DNA of 64,000 bases, from positions 492,338 through 556,337 of the forward strand of contig NZ_OLMR01000002.1 in NCBI RefSeq assembly GCF_900291955.1. Reading direction: 5' to 3'. This document shows, piece by piece, positions 5,965-14,244 of the stretch. Both the position numbers and the translations under genes were made by a program. Below the pieces are notes generated by a model that was not told where the DNA came from, made no database searches, and saw only the letters and a list, made by a program, of their open reading frames with translations. Position 1 is the first letter of the stretch, and each line of letters opens with the position of its first letter. Source of the DNA: Pseudoruminococcus massiliensis (GTDB lineage: Bacteria; Bacillota; Clostridia; Oscillospirales; Acutalibacteraceae).

Positions 5965-7485
5965 ATGAACTTTTTTAATAAATCTATAACTAAAAGAATT
6001 CTTGGAATATTACTTTCAGCTACTGTTGTATGTTCCGCTATGTATGGCTGTTCTGGTGGACCTTCAAATGACGAATCCTCTGCCAAAGAAGCTGTTGCAT
6101 CAGCAACAAGCAAGCCACCTGCTTCTTCTAAAGTAGATAAAGTAGAATCTTCTAAGCCAGCCTTAAGCAAACCTGAATCTTCTGCTGAGGAATCTTCTGC
6201 TGAGGAATCTTCTGAGTCTTCCAATACAGAAACAAGTATTGGATATATTGAAATAGTAGAAAATTTTAATGCAGAAGCTGTTGGAACTAATTCTATAAAT
6301 CTAAACTGGTCATCAGTTTCTGATATAAGCGGATATGAAATTTATCGCAAATGTGATTCTACGAGTGCTGATTACGATAAGATTATGACCATTAAGAATT
6401 CTTCGACTACCTTCTTTAATGATAATCAGATTGTTGCGGGAACTCGTTATTATTATCAGATAAGACCTTATATCTATGCTAATGATAAATATTATTATGG
6501 AGAATTTTCGGCAACAAATACCTTTACTCAAATCGCTGATGTTTCGGAAATCACCGTTACAGCAAGAACCTCGAGCAGTATAGCAATTTCTTGGGATAGA
6601 ATTAAAAATGCTACGGCTTATACAATCTATCGCAAGGATAGCACAGACGATAATTATACTTCTATTGCAACTATTACTGATTGGGAAAATTCAGCTTATA
6701 CAGACACAGGACTCACTGTCGGAAAAACTTATTATTATAAAGTAGACGCATTTGTAAGCTTTGGCGGTGAAAGCTATTATAGCAATCCGTCTGAAATCAG
6801 CACATATACACCACCTGAAAAGCCTTCCTTCACTGCATCTTATGACGAAAAAACAGAAAAAATTAAGGTAAGCTGGAAAGCTATAAATGGGGCAGAGGGT
6901 TATAGCGTTCAAATCTCTGATGATGAGGACGGAGATTATGACAGCTATGATGTTTCTGATAAGCTTGAATTCGAGCTTAAAGTTAAGAAAAATAAGATGT
7001 ACTATATCAAGGTATATTCTTACTGCACTATTGATGGCGAAAAGAAATTCAGCAGTTATGAGATGAAACCTCTTGAATGTGGCGAAGTTCCTAAGGTTCA
7101 TGGATATGATGTGGGCGATACATATATTGAAATAAGCCTCGATAAACAGCATATGTGGTATTATAAAGACGGTAAGCTTATTGTTTCAACTGATGTTGTA
7201 ACAGGCTATAAAAATGCTCACGATACACCGACTGGTCTTTATTATGTTATAAACAAAGCTTCGCCTGCTGAACTCGTTGGAGAAACCTGGGACGTTTGGG
7301 TTAACTTCTGGCTCGGCGTAACATATGACGGTGTTGGTATTCACGATTCTACATGGAGAACTGGTGGCTACGGCGGAAATATCTATACATATGACGGCTC
7401 TCACGGCTGTATAAATACTCCATATGACGCAGTTAAGAAAATCTATGATAACTGCAAAGAAAATACTCCTGTTGTAATTTATTAA
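5965..7485 (+). CDS. lipoprotein L,D-transpeptidase with fibronectin type III domains
   Basis: A 506-residue secreted lipoprotein. I choose ATG 5965: the AAGGAGG Shine-Dalgarno ends 7 bases before it, while the in-frame ATG at 5959 almost touches the Shine-Dalgarno. A signal peptide ends at a lipobox-like MYGC (Cys29). A Ser/Glu/Lys low-complexity linker follows (about 30-90), then two clear fibronectin type III modules and a third related one (about 90-370), each with the SGYEIYRK/ATAYTIYRK-type strand and TYYYKV/RYYYQI. The C-terminus (about 380-506) is a YkuD L,D-transpeptidase domain with the catalytic SHGCIN motif (Cys482). Such enzymes make 3-3 peptidoglycan crosslinks or anchor proteins to the wall. 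The Fn3 modules would space the catalytic domain through the wall. Confidence 0.9.
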   Translation: MNFFNKSITKRILGILLSATVVCSAMYGCSGGPSNDESSAKEAVASATSKPPASSKVDKVESSKPALSKPESSAEESSAEESSESSNTETSIGYIEIVENFNAEAVGTNSINLNWSSVSDISGYEIYRKCDSTSADYDKIMTIKNSSTTFFNDNQIVAGTRYYYQIRPYIYANDKYYYGEFSATNTFTQIADVSEITVTARTSSSIAISWDRIKNATAYTIYRKDSTDDNYTSIATITDWENSAYTDTGLTVGKTYYYKVDAFVSFGGESYYSNPSEISTYTPPEKPSFTASYDEKTEKIKVSWKAINGAEGYSVQISDDEDGDYDSYDVSDKLEFELKVKKNKMYYIKVYSYCTIDGEKKFSSYEMKPLECGEVPKVHGYDVGDTYIEISLDKQHMWYYKDGKLIVSTDVVTGYKNAHDTPTGLYYVINKASPAELVGETWDVWVNFWLGVTYDGVGIHDSTWRTGGYGGNIYTYDGSHGCINTPYDAVKKIYDNCKENTPVVIY

Positions 7486-7522
7486 CACATTATAAATAGT
7501 GTTCTTTCTTACTTGACAACTA

Positions 7523-7562
7523 ATGGTGATTGTACTAAACTTATAGTACAATCACCATTTTA
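7523..7562 (+). terminator. intrinsic terminator after the L,D-transpeptidase
   Basis: ATGGTGATTGTACTA and TAGTACAATCACCAT form a perfect 15-bp stem with a 6-base loop, followed by TTTTAAAT. Confidence 0.85.
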
Positions 7563-7582
7563 AATATTGGAGGTATTAAACT

Positions 7583-8677
7583 ATGAAAATTAAAAAACTC
7601 GCATCGGCAGTTTTATCCGCTATCTTGGGAACGATTATTATATTTTCGGGCTGTTCTAATGGTGGCTCTGTAAATGATAATTCGAGCAAGGCAGAAAGCT
7701 CTATAACTTCTTCTGAATCAAAAACAGAATCAAGCCAGTCTTCTAAGGCGGAATCAAGCACTGTATCTAAAACAGAATCTCAAAGTTCTAAAAATGAATC
7801 TTCTAAAAATACTGAGCCTGATGCAGATTATACACCAGCTATGTGGAAGGTTACTAAAGGCGACAAGGAAATGTATCTCTTTGGTTCAATCCACGCTACA
7901 CAGGACGGTGCAGAAAATCTGCCGGACTATGTACAGAAAGCCTTTGATGAATGTGACTATCTCGCTATGGAGCTTGACACAGACAGTATGATGAATGACT
8001 TAGGACAAGCTTTACAACTTACACAAAAGCTTATGTATACTGATGGCACAACTATTAAAGACCATATTTCTGAGGAAACTTATAACGCTGCTGTAAAATA
8101 TCTTACTGAAAAGGGCTTATATATATCATATTATGATAACTTTAAGCCCATGATGTGGATTTCATTGCTCGAAAATGCAATGTATAATGACGCGGGCATT
8201 GATATTACAAAATCTATGGAAAGTATTATGACCTCAAAAGCTAAAAAGGCTAACAAGAAAATCTTAGAGGTTGAGAATATTGATATTCAGCTTGGTGTAT
8301 TTGATAACATTTCAGATGAACTTGCAGATGTTATGATTTTAAGCTATACACAAGCAGACCCAAGCGAACAAGCAAAGGCAAATAATAAGTTATATGAGCA
8401 ATGGAAACACGGAGAAGCTATTGAAGATACAGATGAAGATGAAATTCCTGATGAATGTAAGGAAGATTACGAAAAATACAGCAAAGCTATGCTCACAGAC
8501 AGAAACAAGGGTATGGCTGACAAAGCCGAGGAATATATGAATGACGGTAAAAAAGTATTCTTTATGGTTGGCGCAGCTCATATGTATGGTGATAACGGAA
8601 TCGTTCAGCTTTTGAAGGACAGAGGATACACCGTAGAAAGAGTATCTAAGACGGAGAACCTAAGTCAAGCCGCATAA
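7583..8677 (+). CDS. TraB/GumN family lipoprotein
   Basis: A 364-residue protein with a lipoprotein signal ending FSGC (Cys24) and a Ser/Lys/Glu-rich linker to about residue 80. A TraB/GumN domain begins at MWKVTKGDKEMYLFGSIH. The family hallmark pair of GxxH motifs is present: GSIH near the start and GAAHMYG near the end. These His residues are thought to form a metal site of a Tiki-like peptidase; the activity of bacterial members is mostly unproven. A GGAGG Shine-Dalgarno lies 9 bases upstream. The gene follows the transpeptidase and shares its lipoprotein and linker style, suggesting a cell-surface pair, though a terminator separates them. Confidence 0.88.
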   Translation: MKIKKLASAVLSAILGTIIIFSGCSNGGSVNDNSSKAESSITSSESKTESSQSSKAESSTVSKTESQSSKNESSKNTEPDADYTPAMWKVTKGDKEMYLFGSIHATQDGAENLPDYVQKAFDECDYLAMELDTDSMMNDLGQALQLTQKLMYTDGTTIKDHISEETYNAAVKYLTEKGLYISYYDNFKPMMWISLLENAMYNDAGIDITKSMESIMTSKAKKANKKILEVENIDIQLGVFDNISDELADVMILSYTQADPSEQAKANNKLYEQWKHGEAIEDTDEDEIPDECKEDYEKYSKAMLTDRNKGMADKAEEYMNDGKKVFFMVGAAHMYGDNGIVQLLKDRGYTVERVSKTENLSQAA

Positions 8678-8681
8678 TCGC

Positions 8682-8831
8682 TTAGCTAACCAACTTCCCC
8701 AAGACATTTAAAGTTTAGGTCAAGCCTTTTTAAAGGCTTGCAGGGTCGAGGGACGGAGTCCCTCGACCCTGCAAGCTTTTGAAAAAGCTTGAGCAAAACT
8801 TCTGAGTGTCTAAGATAAGTTGGTTAGCTAA
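8682..8831. repeat. minimal R1 palindromic repeat element
   Basis: A 150-bp near-perfect palindrome filling the gap between two convergent genes. The ends are TTAGCTAACCAACTT and AAGTTGGTTAGCTAA. Inside are AGACA...TGTCT, AAAGTTTAGGTCAAGCC against GCTTGAGCAAAACTT, and a central GAGGGACGGAGTCCCTC hairpin. This is the simplest copy of the repeat family that recurs, with extra hairpin modules, in most gaps to 58.6 kb. It could terminate transcription from both sides. Confidence 0.9.
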
Positions 8832-8833
8832 TA

Positions 8834-10012
8834 TTAGTCTATGCTATCAATCTTTACCTCTACATCTGTTTCGGCATCGTAATCTACACCTGTAACCTTA
8901 AAGCCAAACAGCTTATAAAATTCTTCCCAATAACCGTCAATATCTGCACATTCGGCGATTTTCTCGGTAGAAATATCACTCCAAAGCTTTGTGACTTCCT
9001 CTTGAATATCGTCTTGAAGCTCTAAATCGTCAAGGCGGATTCTGCCCTCAGCATCAAGAACTGGCTTTTCACCGAAAAGCTTCTGATTAAAAAGTCTATA
9101 CATCTGCTCAATACAGCCTTCGTGACAGCCTTTTGCTTTCATTACCTTATAAAGAATAGAAATATAAAGCGGTACTATCGGAATAGCCGCACTTGACTGT
9201 GTTACAAGAGCCTTATTTACAGAAAGATATGCACGAATACCATTAAATTCCTCTGTAATCTCTTTTGCTGTCTTGAAAAGGTGGTCCTTAGCCTTACCAA
9301 TAGAACCATCACGATACATCGGGTGTGTAAGAACTGGTCCAATGTAGGAATATGCTACTGTTATAGCATCTGGCTCAATAGCATCAGCATTCTTTAATGC
9401 AGTAATCCAATCTTTCCAGTCTTCGCCACCCATAACCTTTACTGTATTGAAAACTTCTTCATCAGTTGCTGGCTCTACTGTAATATCATGAACTTCATTT
9501 GTGCGGAGGTCAATGGTTTTATTTGTATATGGCTCGCCAACCGTCTTTAATACAGAGCTATATAATGTGCCGTCTTTGTCCTTGCGTCTTGGTGCAGCAA
9601 GACTATATATAACCATATCAACCTTGCCTAAGTCCTTTTTGATAAGTGCGATTGTTTCGTCTTTGATTTCCTGAGAATAAGCATCGCCGTTAATTGTTTT
9701 TGCATAAAGTCCGTCAGCGTGTGCGAACTCCTCAAAAGCGGCTGTATTATACCAGCCTGAAGAACCTGTTCTATTTCCTGAACCAGGCTTATCAAAAATA
9801 ATGCCGATTGTAGATGCTCCGCAAGAATATGCCGCAGAAATACGAGAAGCAAGTCCATAACCCATAGATGCACCGATAACAAGAACTTTCTTAGGGCCGT
9901 TTGTCTTTGGCTGTGATTTTACATATTCGATTTGCTGTCTGACATTTTCCTTACAGCCTGTTGGGTGAGATGTTGTGCAAATAAATCCTCTTACCTTTGG
10001 TTTTACTATCAT
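8834..10012 (-). CDS. fabV: trans-2-enoyl-CoA/ACP reductase, FabV/Ter family
   Basis: A 392-residue single-subunit NAD(P)H-dependent reductase of the FabV/Ter family, which reduces crotonyl-CoA or trans-2-enoyl-ACP in butyrate formation or fatty acid elongation. It starts MIVKPKVRGFICTTSHP, typical of the family. The nucleotide-binding segment VLVIGASMGYGLASR is at about 43-58. The catalytic Tyr-X8-Lys motif is in YRDGSIGKAK. The length matches the family (about 395-400). The Shine-Dalgarno is AAAAGGAG. Whether it serves fatty acid synthesis or butyryl-CoA formation cannot be decided, since no partner genes are adjacent. FabV enzymes are often insensitive to triclosan. Confidence 0.93.
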   Translation of the reverse strand: MIVKPKVRGFICTTSHPTGCKENVRQQIEYVKSQPKTNGPKKVLVIGASMGYGLASRISAAYSCGASTIGIIFDKPGSGNRTGSSGWYNTAAFEEFAHADGLYAKTINGDAYSQEIKDETIALIKKDLGKVDMVIYSLAAPRRKDKDGTLYSSVLKTVGEPYTNKTIDLRTNEVHDITVEPATDEEVFNTVKVMGGEDWKDWITALKNADAIEPDAITVAYSYIGPVLTHPMYRDGSIGKAKDHLFKTAKEITEEFNGIRAYLSVNKALVTQSSAAIPIVPLYISILYKVMKAKGCHEGCIEQMYRLFNQKLFGEKPVLDAEGRIRLDDLELQDDIQEEVTKLWSDISTEKIAECADIDGYWEEFYKLFGFKVTGVDYDAETDVEVKIDSID

Positions 10013-10035
10013 TTTGACTACTCCTTTTATAATAA

Positions 10036-10851
10036 TTACTTTGTGAATTTATCAACTACATAAGCTATACCGTCTTCGTCATTAGAACTTGTGATGAAAT
10101 CTGCAACAGCCTTGAGCTTATCGTTTGCATTAGCCATACCAACACCAAGTCCGGCATATTCCACCATTGTAATATCGTTAAATCCGTCACCGCAAGCAAT
10201 ACATTCTTCTGTCTTTATGCCGAGTGTTTTTATAAGATTGTCAATTGAACGGGCTTTATCAATACCCTTTGGCACGACCTCAAGGAAAAACGGTTCTGAA
10301 CGGAAAACGCCAAGTTTATCGCCAACTCGCTTACTGAGTACCTTTTCAAGCTCTACAACCTCAGCTGGATTGCCTGAAAGCAAGCATTTATTGATATCAA
10401 AATTTACATATGAGACGAAATCCTCTACTTCTTTAATTTTAAGACCAATTATATTTGATTCTACCATAGTATATTCATTTACGCCGTTTCCTGCAATAAG
10501 GCAATCACCCTCATAGGTATTTATACCTATATTCGTTTTATAAACCTCATCACAGATTTCTGGAAGAAATTTAAGTGGAAGATTTGCAGAAAATACGGTT
10601 TCTCCGCTCTGACAGTTGATAATCTTACCACCGTTAAAGGCCATAATAAAACCGCCATATTTTTTAAGGTCAAGCTTTTCAGCGTAGGGGAGGATTCCCT
10701 TTGTCGGTCTGCCTGAAGCTATTGCGATTTTTCCTCCACGCTCCTGATAATCTATCAGTGCATCGTGTGTTTTGGGTGTGATTTTCTTTTCTGAATTTGT
10801 TAATGTTCCATCTATATCGAGAACCATAATCTTATATTTCATAATTTTCAT
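10036..10851 (-). CDS. HAD superfamily Cof-type phosphatase
   Basis: A Cof-type (class IIB) HAD hydrolase of 268-271 residues. Motif I is LDIDGTLT (nucleophile Asp), a motif II-like IASGRPT follows, and motif IV is ACGDGFNDITM. These enzymes dephosphorylate sugar phosphates, FMN or other small phosphoesters in the cytoplasm; the substrate is not predictable. The frame is open further upstream to 10965, but that stretch lies in a repeat element. The GGAGG Shine-Dalgarno supports ATG 10851 (close) or ATG 10842 (11 bases away). The gene follows fabV with a 23-bp gap on the same strand, so they may be co-transcribed. Confidence 0.88.
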   Translation of the reverse strand: MKIMKYKIMVLDIDGTLTNSEKKITPKTHDALIDYQERGGKIAIASGRPTKGILPYAEKLDLKKYGGFIMAFNGGKIINCQSGETVFSANLPLKFLPEICDEVYKTNIGINTYEGDCLIAGNGVNEYTMVESNIIGLKIKEVEDFVSYVNFDINKCLLSGNPAEVVELEKVLSKRVGDKLGVFRSEPFFLEVVPKGIDKARSIDNLIKTLGIKTEECIACGDGFNDITMVEYAGLGVGMANANDKLKAVADFITSSNDEDGIAYVVDKFTK

Positions 10852-10871
10852 ATCCTCCACTATTGAACTAT

Positions 10872-11131
10872 GCGGTGAGCCACCGCTCCCAAGACGCGGA
10901 ATCGCTCGACATTGACAAGAGATGTTTATTGACGCGGTCAAGGAAACTACCGAACGGGCGAACACAGCTCGCCCCTACGATTAGCTAATGCACTACCAGT
11001 TTAGGTCAAGGCGGTGAGCCACCGCTCCCAAGACGCGGAATCGCTCGACAAGTCTCGCTCGACATTGACAAGAGATATTTATTGACGCGGTCAAGGAAAC
11101 TACCGAACGGGCGAACACAGCTCGCCCCTAC
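10872..11131. repeat. two tandem R2 repeat units with R3 hairpins
   Basis: Two units (10872-10986 and 11011-11131). Each starts with a GCGGTGAGCCACCGC hairpin, then CTCCCAAGACGCGGAATCG, a segment ending TTGACGCGGTCAAGG, AAACTACCG, and the GGGCGAACACAGCTCGCCC hairpin (R3). Unit 2 carries an extra CGACAAGTCTCGCT. The first unit abuts the HAD gene leader. Confidence 0.85.
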
Positions 11132-11133
11132 TA

Positions 11134-11457
11134 TTAGACTTCTCTAAGACACTCAAAAGTTTTGCTCAAGCTTTTTCAAAAGCTTGTAGGTCAAGGGCAA
11201 CGCCCTTGTCGCTCTCCGCAGAGAGCGAAATACCTTTGGGCGAAGCCCAACATTTCTTTTTTCTAATCGGCGGATTTTATCCGCCGATAAATTTCTTTTA
11301 TATGCAAGATTAGTCCCTAAGGGCGGACTTTGTCCGCCCTTTAAAGGCAAGAGATGTTAAGGGCTTTGCCCTTAAAACCCACGAGGGACTCCGTCCCTCG
11401 ACCCTGCAAGCTTTTGAAAAAGCTTGAGCAAAACTTTTAAGTTTCTTATGGGAAGTT
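11134..11457. repeat. long R1 hairpin-array element abutting the dusB stop
   Basis: Contains, in order, hairpins AAGCTTTTTCAAAAGCTT, AAGGGCAACGCCCTT, GCTCTCCGCAGAGAGC, TTGGGCGAAGCCCAA, CGGCGGATTTTATCCGCCG, GGGCGGACTTTGTCCGCCC, AAGGGCTTTGCCCTT, GAGGGACTCCGTCCCTC and AAGCTTTTGAAAAAGCTT. About 225 bp recurs with one visible difference at 55148-55373. Open frames here are repeat artefacts. Confidence 0.88.
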
Positions 11458-12432
11458 TTATTCGCTTTGCGACATACACTCATAGGCTTTTTTTGTAAGC
11501 TCTATAAGCTCTTCATAAGTCTTTAAATAACCAGCCTCTCGGCGAAGTTCGGCGGCATTTTTGAAGCCCTTCATATACCAACCAACATGCTTTCTTGCTT
11601 CACGCATAGCAATTTCTTCGCCCTTATAATCGCACATTGCTTGAATGTGTCTTAAAATTACTGTAACCTTTTCTGCTGGTGATGGTGGAAACATCGGTCT
11701 TAAATCATTGAGCCAAGCGTTTATCTCTCTGAATATCCACGGATTGCCTAATGCACCTCTGCCTATCATAACCATATCGCAGTTTGTTTTTTCGAGCATT
11801 TGTGCGGCATCATTGGCATTGGTAATATCTCCGTTGCCTATTACTGGAATATTTACGGCTTTTTTTACCTCTGAAATAATATCAAGGTCAGCCTTTCCTG
11901 AATAAAACTGCTCACGAGTTCTTCCATGAACGGTTATTGCGGACGCACCTGCTTGTTCACATATCTTTGCAACCTCAACAGCATTTACGGACTTATCGTC
12001 CCAGCCTTTACGAATTTTAACAGTTATAGGAACATCAACAGCTTTGCATACCGCTTCTACAATTTTTCCGCATAAATCGGGATTTTTCATCAAGGCACTT
12101 CCTGCACCATTTCCGCTTATCTTAGGAGCAGGACAACCCATATTTATATCTATAATATCTGGCTTATACTCCATAGCAGTTACGGCTGCGGCGGCAACTG
12201 TCTGTGGTTCACTGCCAAAAAGCTGTACAGCCGCAGGTCGCTCATTTTCTGAAAGAAGCATAAGCTCCTTAGAGCGTTCACTATTGAACGAAATTCCCTT
12301 TGCACTTACCATCTCTCCGACAACATATGACGCACCAAAAGCTACACAAAGCTCTCGGAAAGCTCGGTCTGTAACTCCTGCCATAGGTGCAAGAGCGGTC
12401 CTTCCCTTTATTTCTACATTTCCTATTTTCAT
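11458..12432 (-). CDS. dusB: tRNA-dihydrouridine synthase, DusB type
   Basis: A 324-residue FMN-dependent enzyme reducing uridines to dihydrouridine in tRNA. The N-terminal TIM barrel starts with LAPMAGVTDRAFR (FMN contact). The active site is in DINMGCPAPKISGNGAGSAL, with the catalytic Cys in MGCP. ITVKIRKGW, TVHGRTREQFYSG and IGNGDI follow, then MIGRGALGNPWIF for phosphate binding, and a C-terminal helical tRNA-binding domain. Length is normal. AGGAGG lies 7 bases before the ATG. The stop codon directly touches a repeat element. Confidence 0.95.
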   Translation of the reverse strand: MKIGNVEIKGRTALAPMAGVTDRAFRELCVAFGASYVVGEMVSAKGISFNSERSKELMLLSENERPAAVQLFGSEPQTVAAAAVTAMEYKPDIIDINMGCPAPKISGNGAGSALMKNPDLCGKIVEAVCKAVDVPITVKIRKGWDDKSVNAVEVAKICEQAGASAITVHGRTREQFYSGKADLDIISEVKKAVNIPVIGNGDITNANDAAQMLEKTNCDMVMIGRGALGNPWIFREINAWLNDLRPMFPPSPAEKVTVILRHIQAMCDYKGEEIAMREARKHVGWYMKGFKNAAELRREAGYLKTYEELIELTKKAYECMSQSE

Positions 12433-12722
12433 TAATCAGCCTCCTAAAAGCCCAATTATTAATATTATATCATATTTTGCACTCAATGACAACATTTACT
12501 CTTTGTGTGGCACCTTAATAAACTCTTAAAGCAACAAACAGGTGAACACTTTTCGCAGCTGCACTTTATCTGCAAGAGAGATTTATTGACTTAGATTAAG
12601 TAATCGCTAATGAACTGCCTCAAACTGTGAACATAGTTATATATTGAATAATTTGTGATTATATGATAAAATTAAATTTATAATATAAATAATTGTTTCA
12701 AAATTTAATATGGAGGATTATT
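12433..12722. other. intergenic gap with a decayed R2 repeat
   Basis: A 290-bp AT-rich divergent gap between dusB and the aminotransferase gene. Around 12560-12620 a degraded relative of the R2 segment is visible (AGAGATTTATTGAC, then CTAATGAACTGCC). There are TATAAT-like sequences near 12679 but no convincing -35. Confidence 0.45.
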
Positions 12723-13919
12723 ATGGACTACTTTCTTTCTGATAGAGTTCAGACTCTTAAACCGTCTGCTATAAGAGAAATATTTAAGTATGCCTCAGAC
12801 CCTGAGGTTATATCTCTTTCTGCCGGCAACCCTGACCCTGAGGCTTTTCCTGTTAAGGAAATTGCGGAAATTTCTAATGATGTACTTACAAATCGTCCTA
12901 TTGATGCACTTCAATATAGCATTACAGAGGGATATGTACCTCTCCGCAATGCCCTCAAGGACTATATGAAAAATAAATTCAATATCGGCAGAAATTTTGA
13001 TGAGCTTATTGTTACTTCTGGTGCTCAACAGGTTATGGACCTCGCTACAAAATCCCTTGTAAATGAGGGAGATACTGTTATTTGTGAAGCTCCAAGCTTT
13101 ATAGGCTCTCTTAATTCTTTTCGTGCTTATAAGGCAAGACTTTGCGGTATTCCTCTCGAAAGCGATGGTATGAACCTTGAAGCCCTCGAAAAGGCTCTTA
13201 AAACTGAAAAGAATGTACGCTTTATCTACACTATTCCTAATTTTCAGAACCCATCAGGTGTCACTACAAGCCTTGAAAAGCGTCATGCAATATATGAACT
13301 CACTAAGAAATATGGTGTTCTTATTCTTGAGGATAACCCTTATGGCGAGCTTAGAGTAAGTGGGGAAGATGTTCCTGCGATAAAATCCTTTGACGAGGAC
13401 GGTATTGTTATTTATGCTGGCTCATTCTCTAAGGTGCTTTCTCCTGGTATGAGAATAGGCTGGTTTGTCGCTCCAAAGGAAGTTGCTGCAAAAATGATAG
13501 TTTGCAAGCAAGGCTCTGATGTTCATACAACTGCTTGGTCACAGATTGTTGCAAGCGAATTTATGACAAAATACGACTTTGAGGCTCATTTGGAGCGTTT
13601 GCGTGAAATTTACAGAAAGAAAATCAATTTTACTCAAGAACTTCTTGATAAATATCTTGCACCGATTATTACATATAATAAGATTGATGGCGGTCTTTTC
13701 ATATGGTGTAAGCTTCCTGATGAGATTGATATGACTAAATTCTGTAAAGAGGCAGTTCTCAGAAAGGTATGCGTTGTTCCGGGAAATGCGTTCTTAACCG
13801 ATGAGAATGAACAGTGCCATAGTTTCAGAATCAATTTCTCGACACCAACTAATGAACAGTTAGAAAAGGGAATTAAGATATTGGGCGAATTGGCAAAGGA
13901 AATGCTGAATAAGCAATAA
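12723..13919 (+). CDS. PLP-dependent aminotransferase, class I/II (2-aminoadipate/aromatic type)
   Basis: A fold-type I aminotransferase of 398 residues. I use ATG 12723 (MDYFLSDRVQ), which follows GGAGG by 6 bases; the frame is open upstream without a ribosome site. It shows the family opening VISLSAGNPDPEAFP, TSGAQQVMDL for cofactor phosphate contact, YTIPNFQNPSGV, LEDNPYGELR, and YAGSFSKVLSPGMRIGW with the PLP-binding Lys. FRINFST near the C-terminus holds the carboxylate-binding Arg. It resembles LysN/MocR-type domains without the GntR regulator part. Substrate is uncertain: 2-aminoadipate, aromatic or branched-chain amino acids are typical. The gene stands alone. Confidence 0.9.
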   Translation: MDYFLSDRVQTLKPSAIREIFKYASDPEVISLSAGNPDPEAFPVKEIAEISNDVLTNRPIDALQYSITEGYVPLRNALKDYMKNKFNIGRNFDELIVTSGAQQVMDLATKSLVNEGDTVICEAPSFIGSLNSFRAYKARLCGIPLESDGMNLEALEKALKTEKNVRFIYTIPNFQNPSGVTTSLEKRHAIYELTKKYGVLILEDNPYGELRVSGEDVPAIKSFDEDGIVIYAGSFSKVLSPGMRIGWFVAPKEVAAKMIVCKQGSDVHTTAWSQIVASEFMTKYDFEAHLERLREIYRKKINFTQELLDKYLAPIITYNKIDGGLFIWCKLPDEIDMTKFCKEAVLRKVCVVPGNAFLTDENEQCHSFRINFSTPTNEQLEKGIKILGELAKEMLNKQ

Positions 13920-14244
13920 TTTTATAAAATCCATATTAATCCATAATTGAAAATAAGTTTAACAAATAGATATAATACAAAGTTCTTGCGAAATATATTT
14001 TTTGTCTATTAAAGTGTGATTTGTCATAGGGAAATCCATTAGATAAGCGGTAGTTTCATCAGCCACAGCAAGCAATTTCCCTTGTCAGTATCAAATGAGG
14101 CTTGATAAGCAAAGCTTTGAAGTGTATTATGGAAAGTATATCAATACCAATTAAGTAATTACAAATAAGCTACCAAAACGGGCGAACACAGTTCGCCCCT
14201 ACATTTAGTCTGTTAGCTAATTGAAAATCGAAAGGAAAATAAAT
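13920..14244. other. intergenic gap upstream of trpS with repeat remnants and an R3 hairpin
   Basis: Contains an AT-rich first half, a short AAGCGGTAGTTTCATC remnant near 14045, and near 14177-14203 the hairpin GGGCGAACACAGTTCGCCC followed by CTAC and TTAGCTAA at 14214. The repeat end lies just before the trpS ribosome binding site. No T-box (the TGGGTGGTACCGCG-type sequence) is visible. Confidence 0.6.

Noticed and set aside
7513..7541. Promoter TTGACA-N17-TAAACT before the TraB-family gene.
   Set aside because: The spacing fits, but the -10 is poor and lies inside the terminator stem; not convincing enough to list.
6691..7551. Long minus-strand frames opposite the L,D-transpeptidase.
   Set aside because: They are shadows of a well-supported gene, have unlikely composition and have no ribosome sites.
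8682..8831. Insertion sequence or MITE with target duplication.
   Set aside because: The ends are inverted, but I find no flanking direct duplication and no transposase anywhere in the window, so mobility is not supported.
10852..10965. Long N-terminal extension of the HAD hydrolase.
   Set aside because: The extension is translated from an R2 repeat; the family motif begins right after the internal ATG that has a GGAGG site.
11153..11350. 65-residue minus-strand frame, identical at 55144-55341.
   Set aside because: It lies wholly inside the R1 hairpin array; identity comes from the repeat, and there is no ribosome site.
13920..14244. Possible T-box upstream of trpS.
   Set aside because: No T-box consensus or specifier stem is visible; the only strong structure is the R3 repeat hairpin. 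The serS and aspS leaders are also negative.
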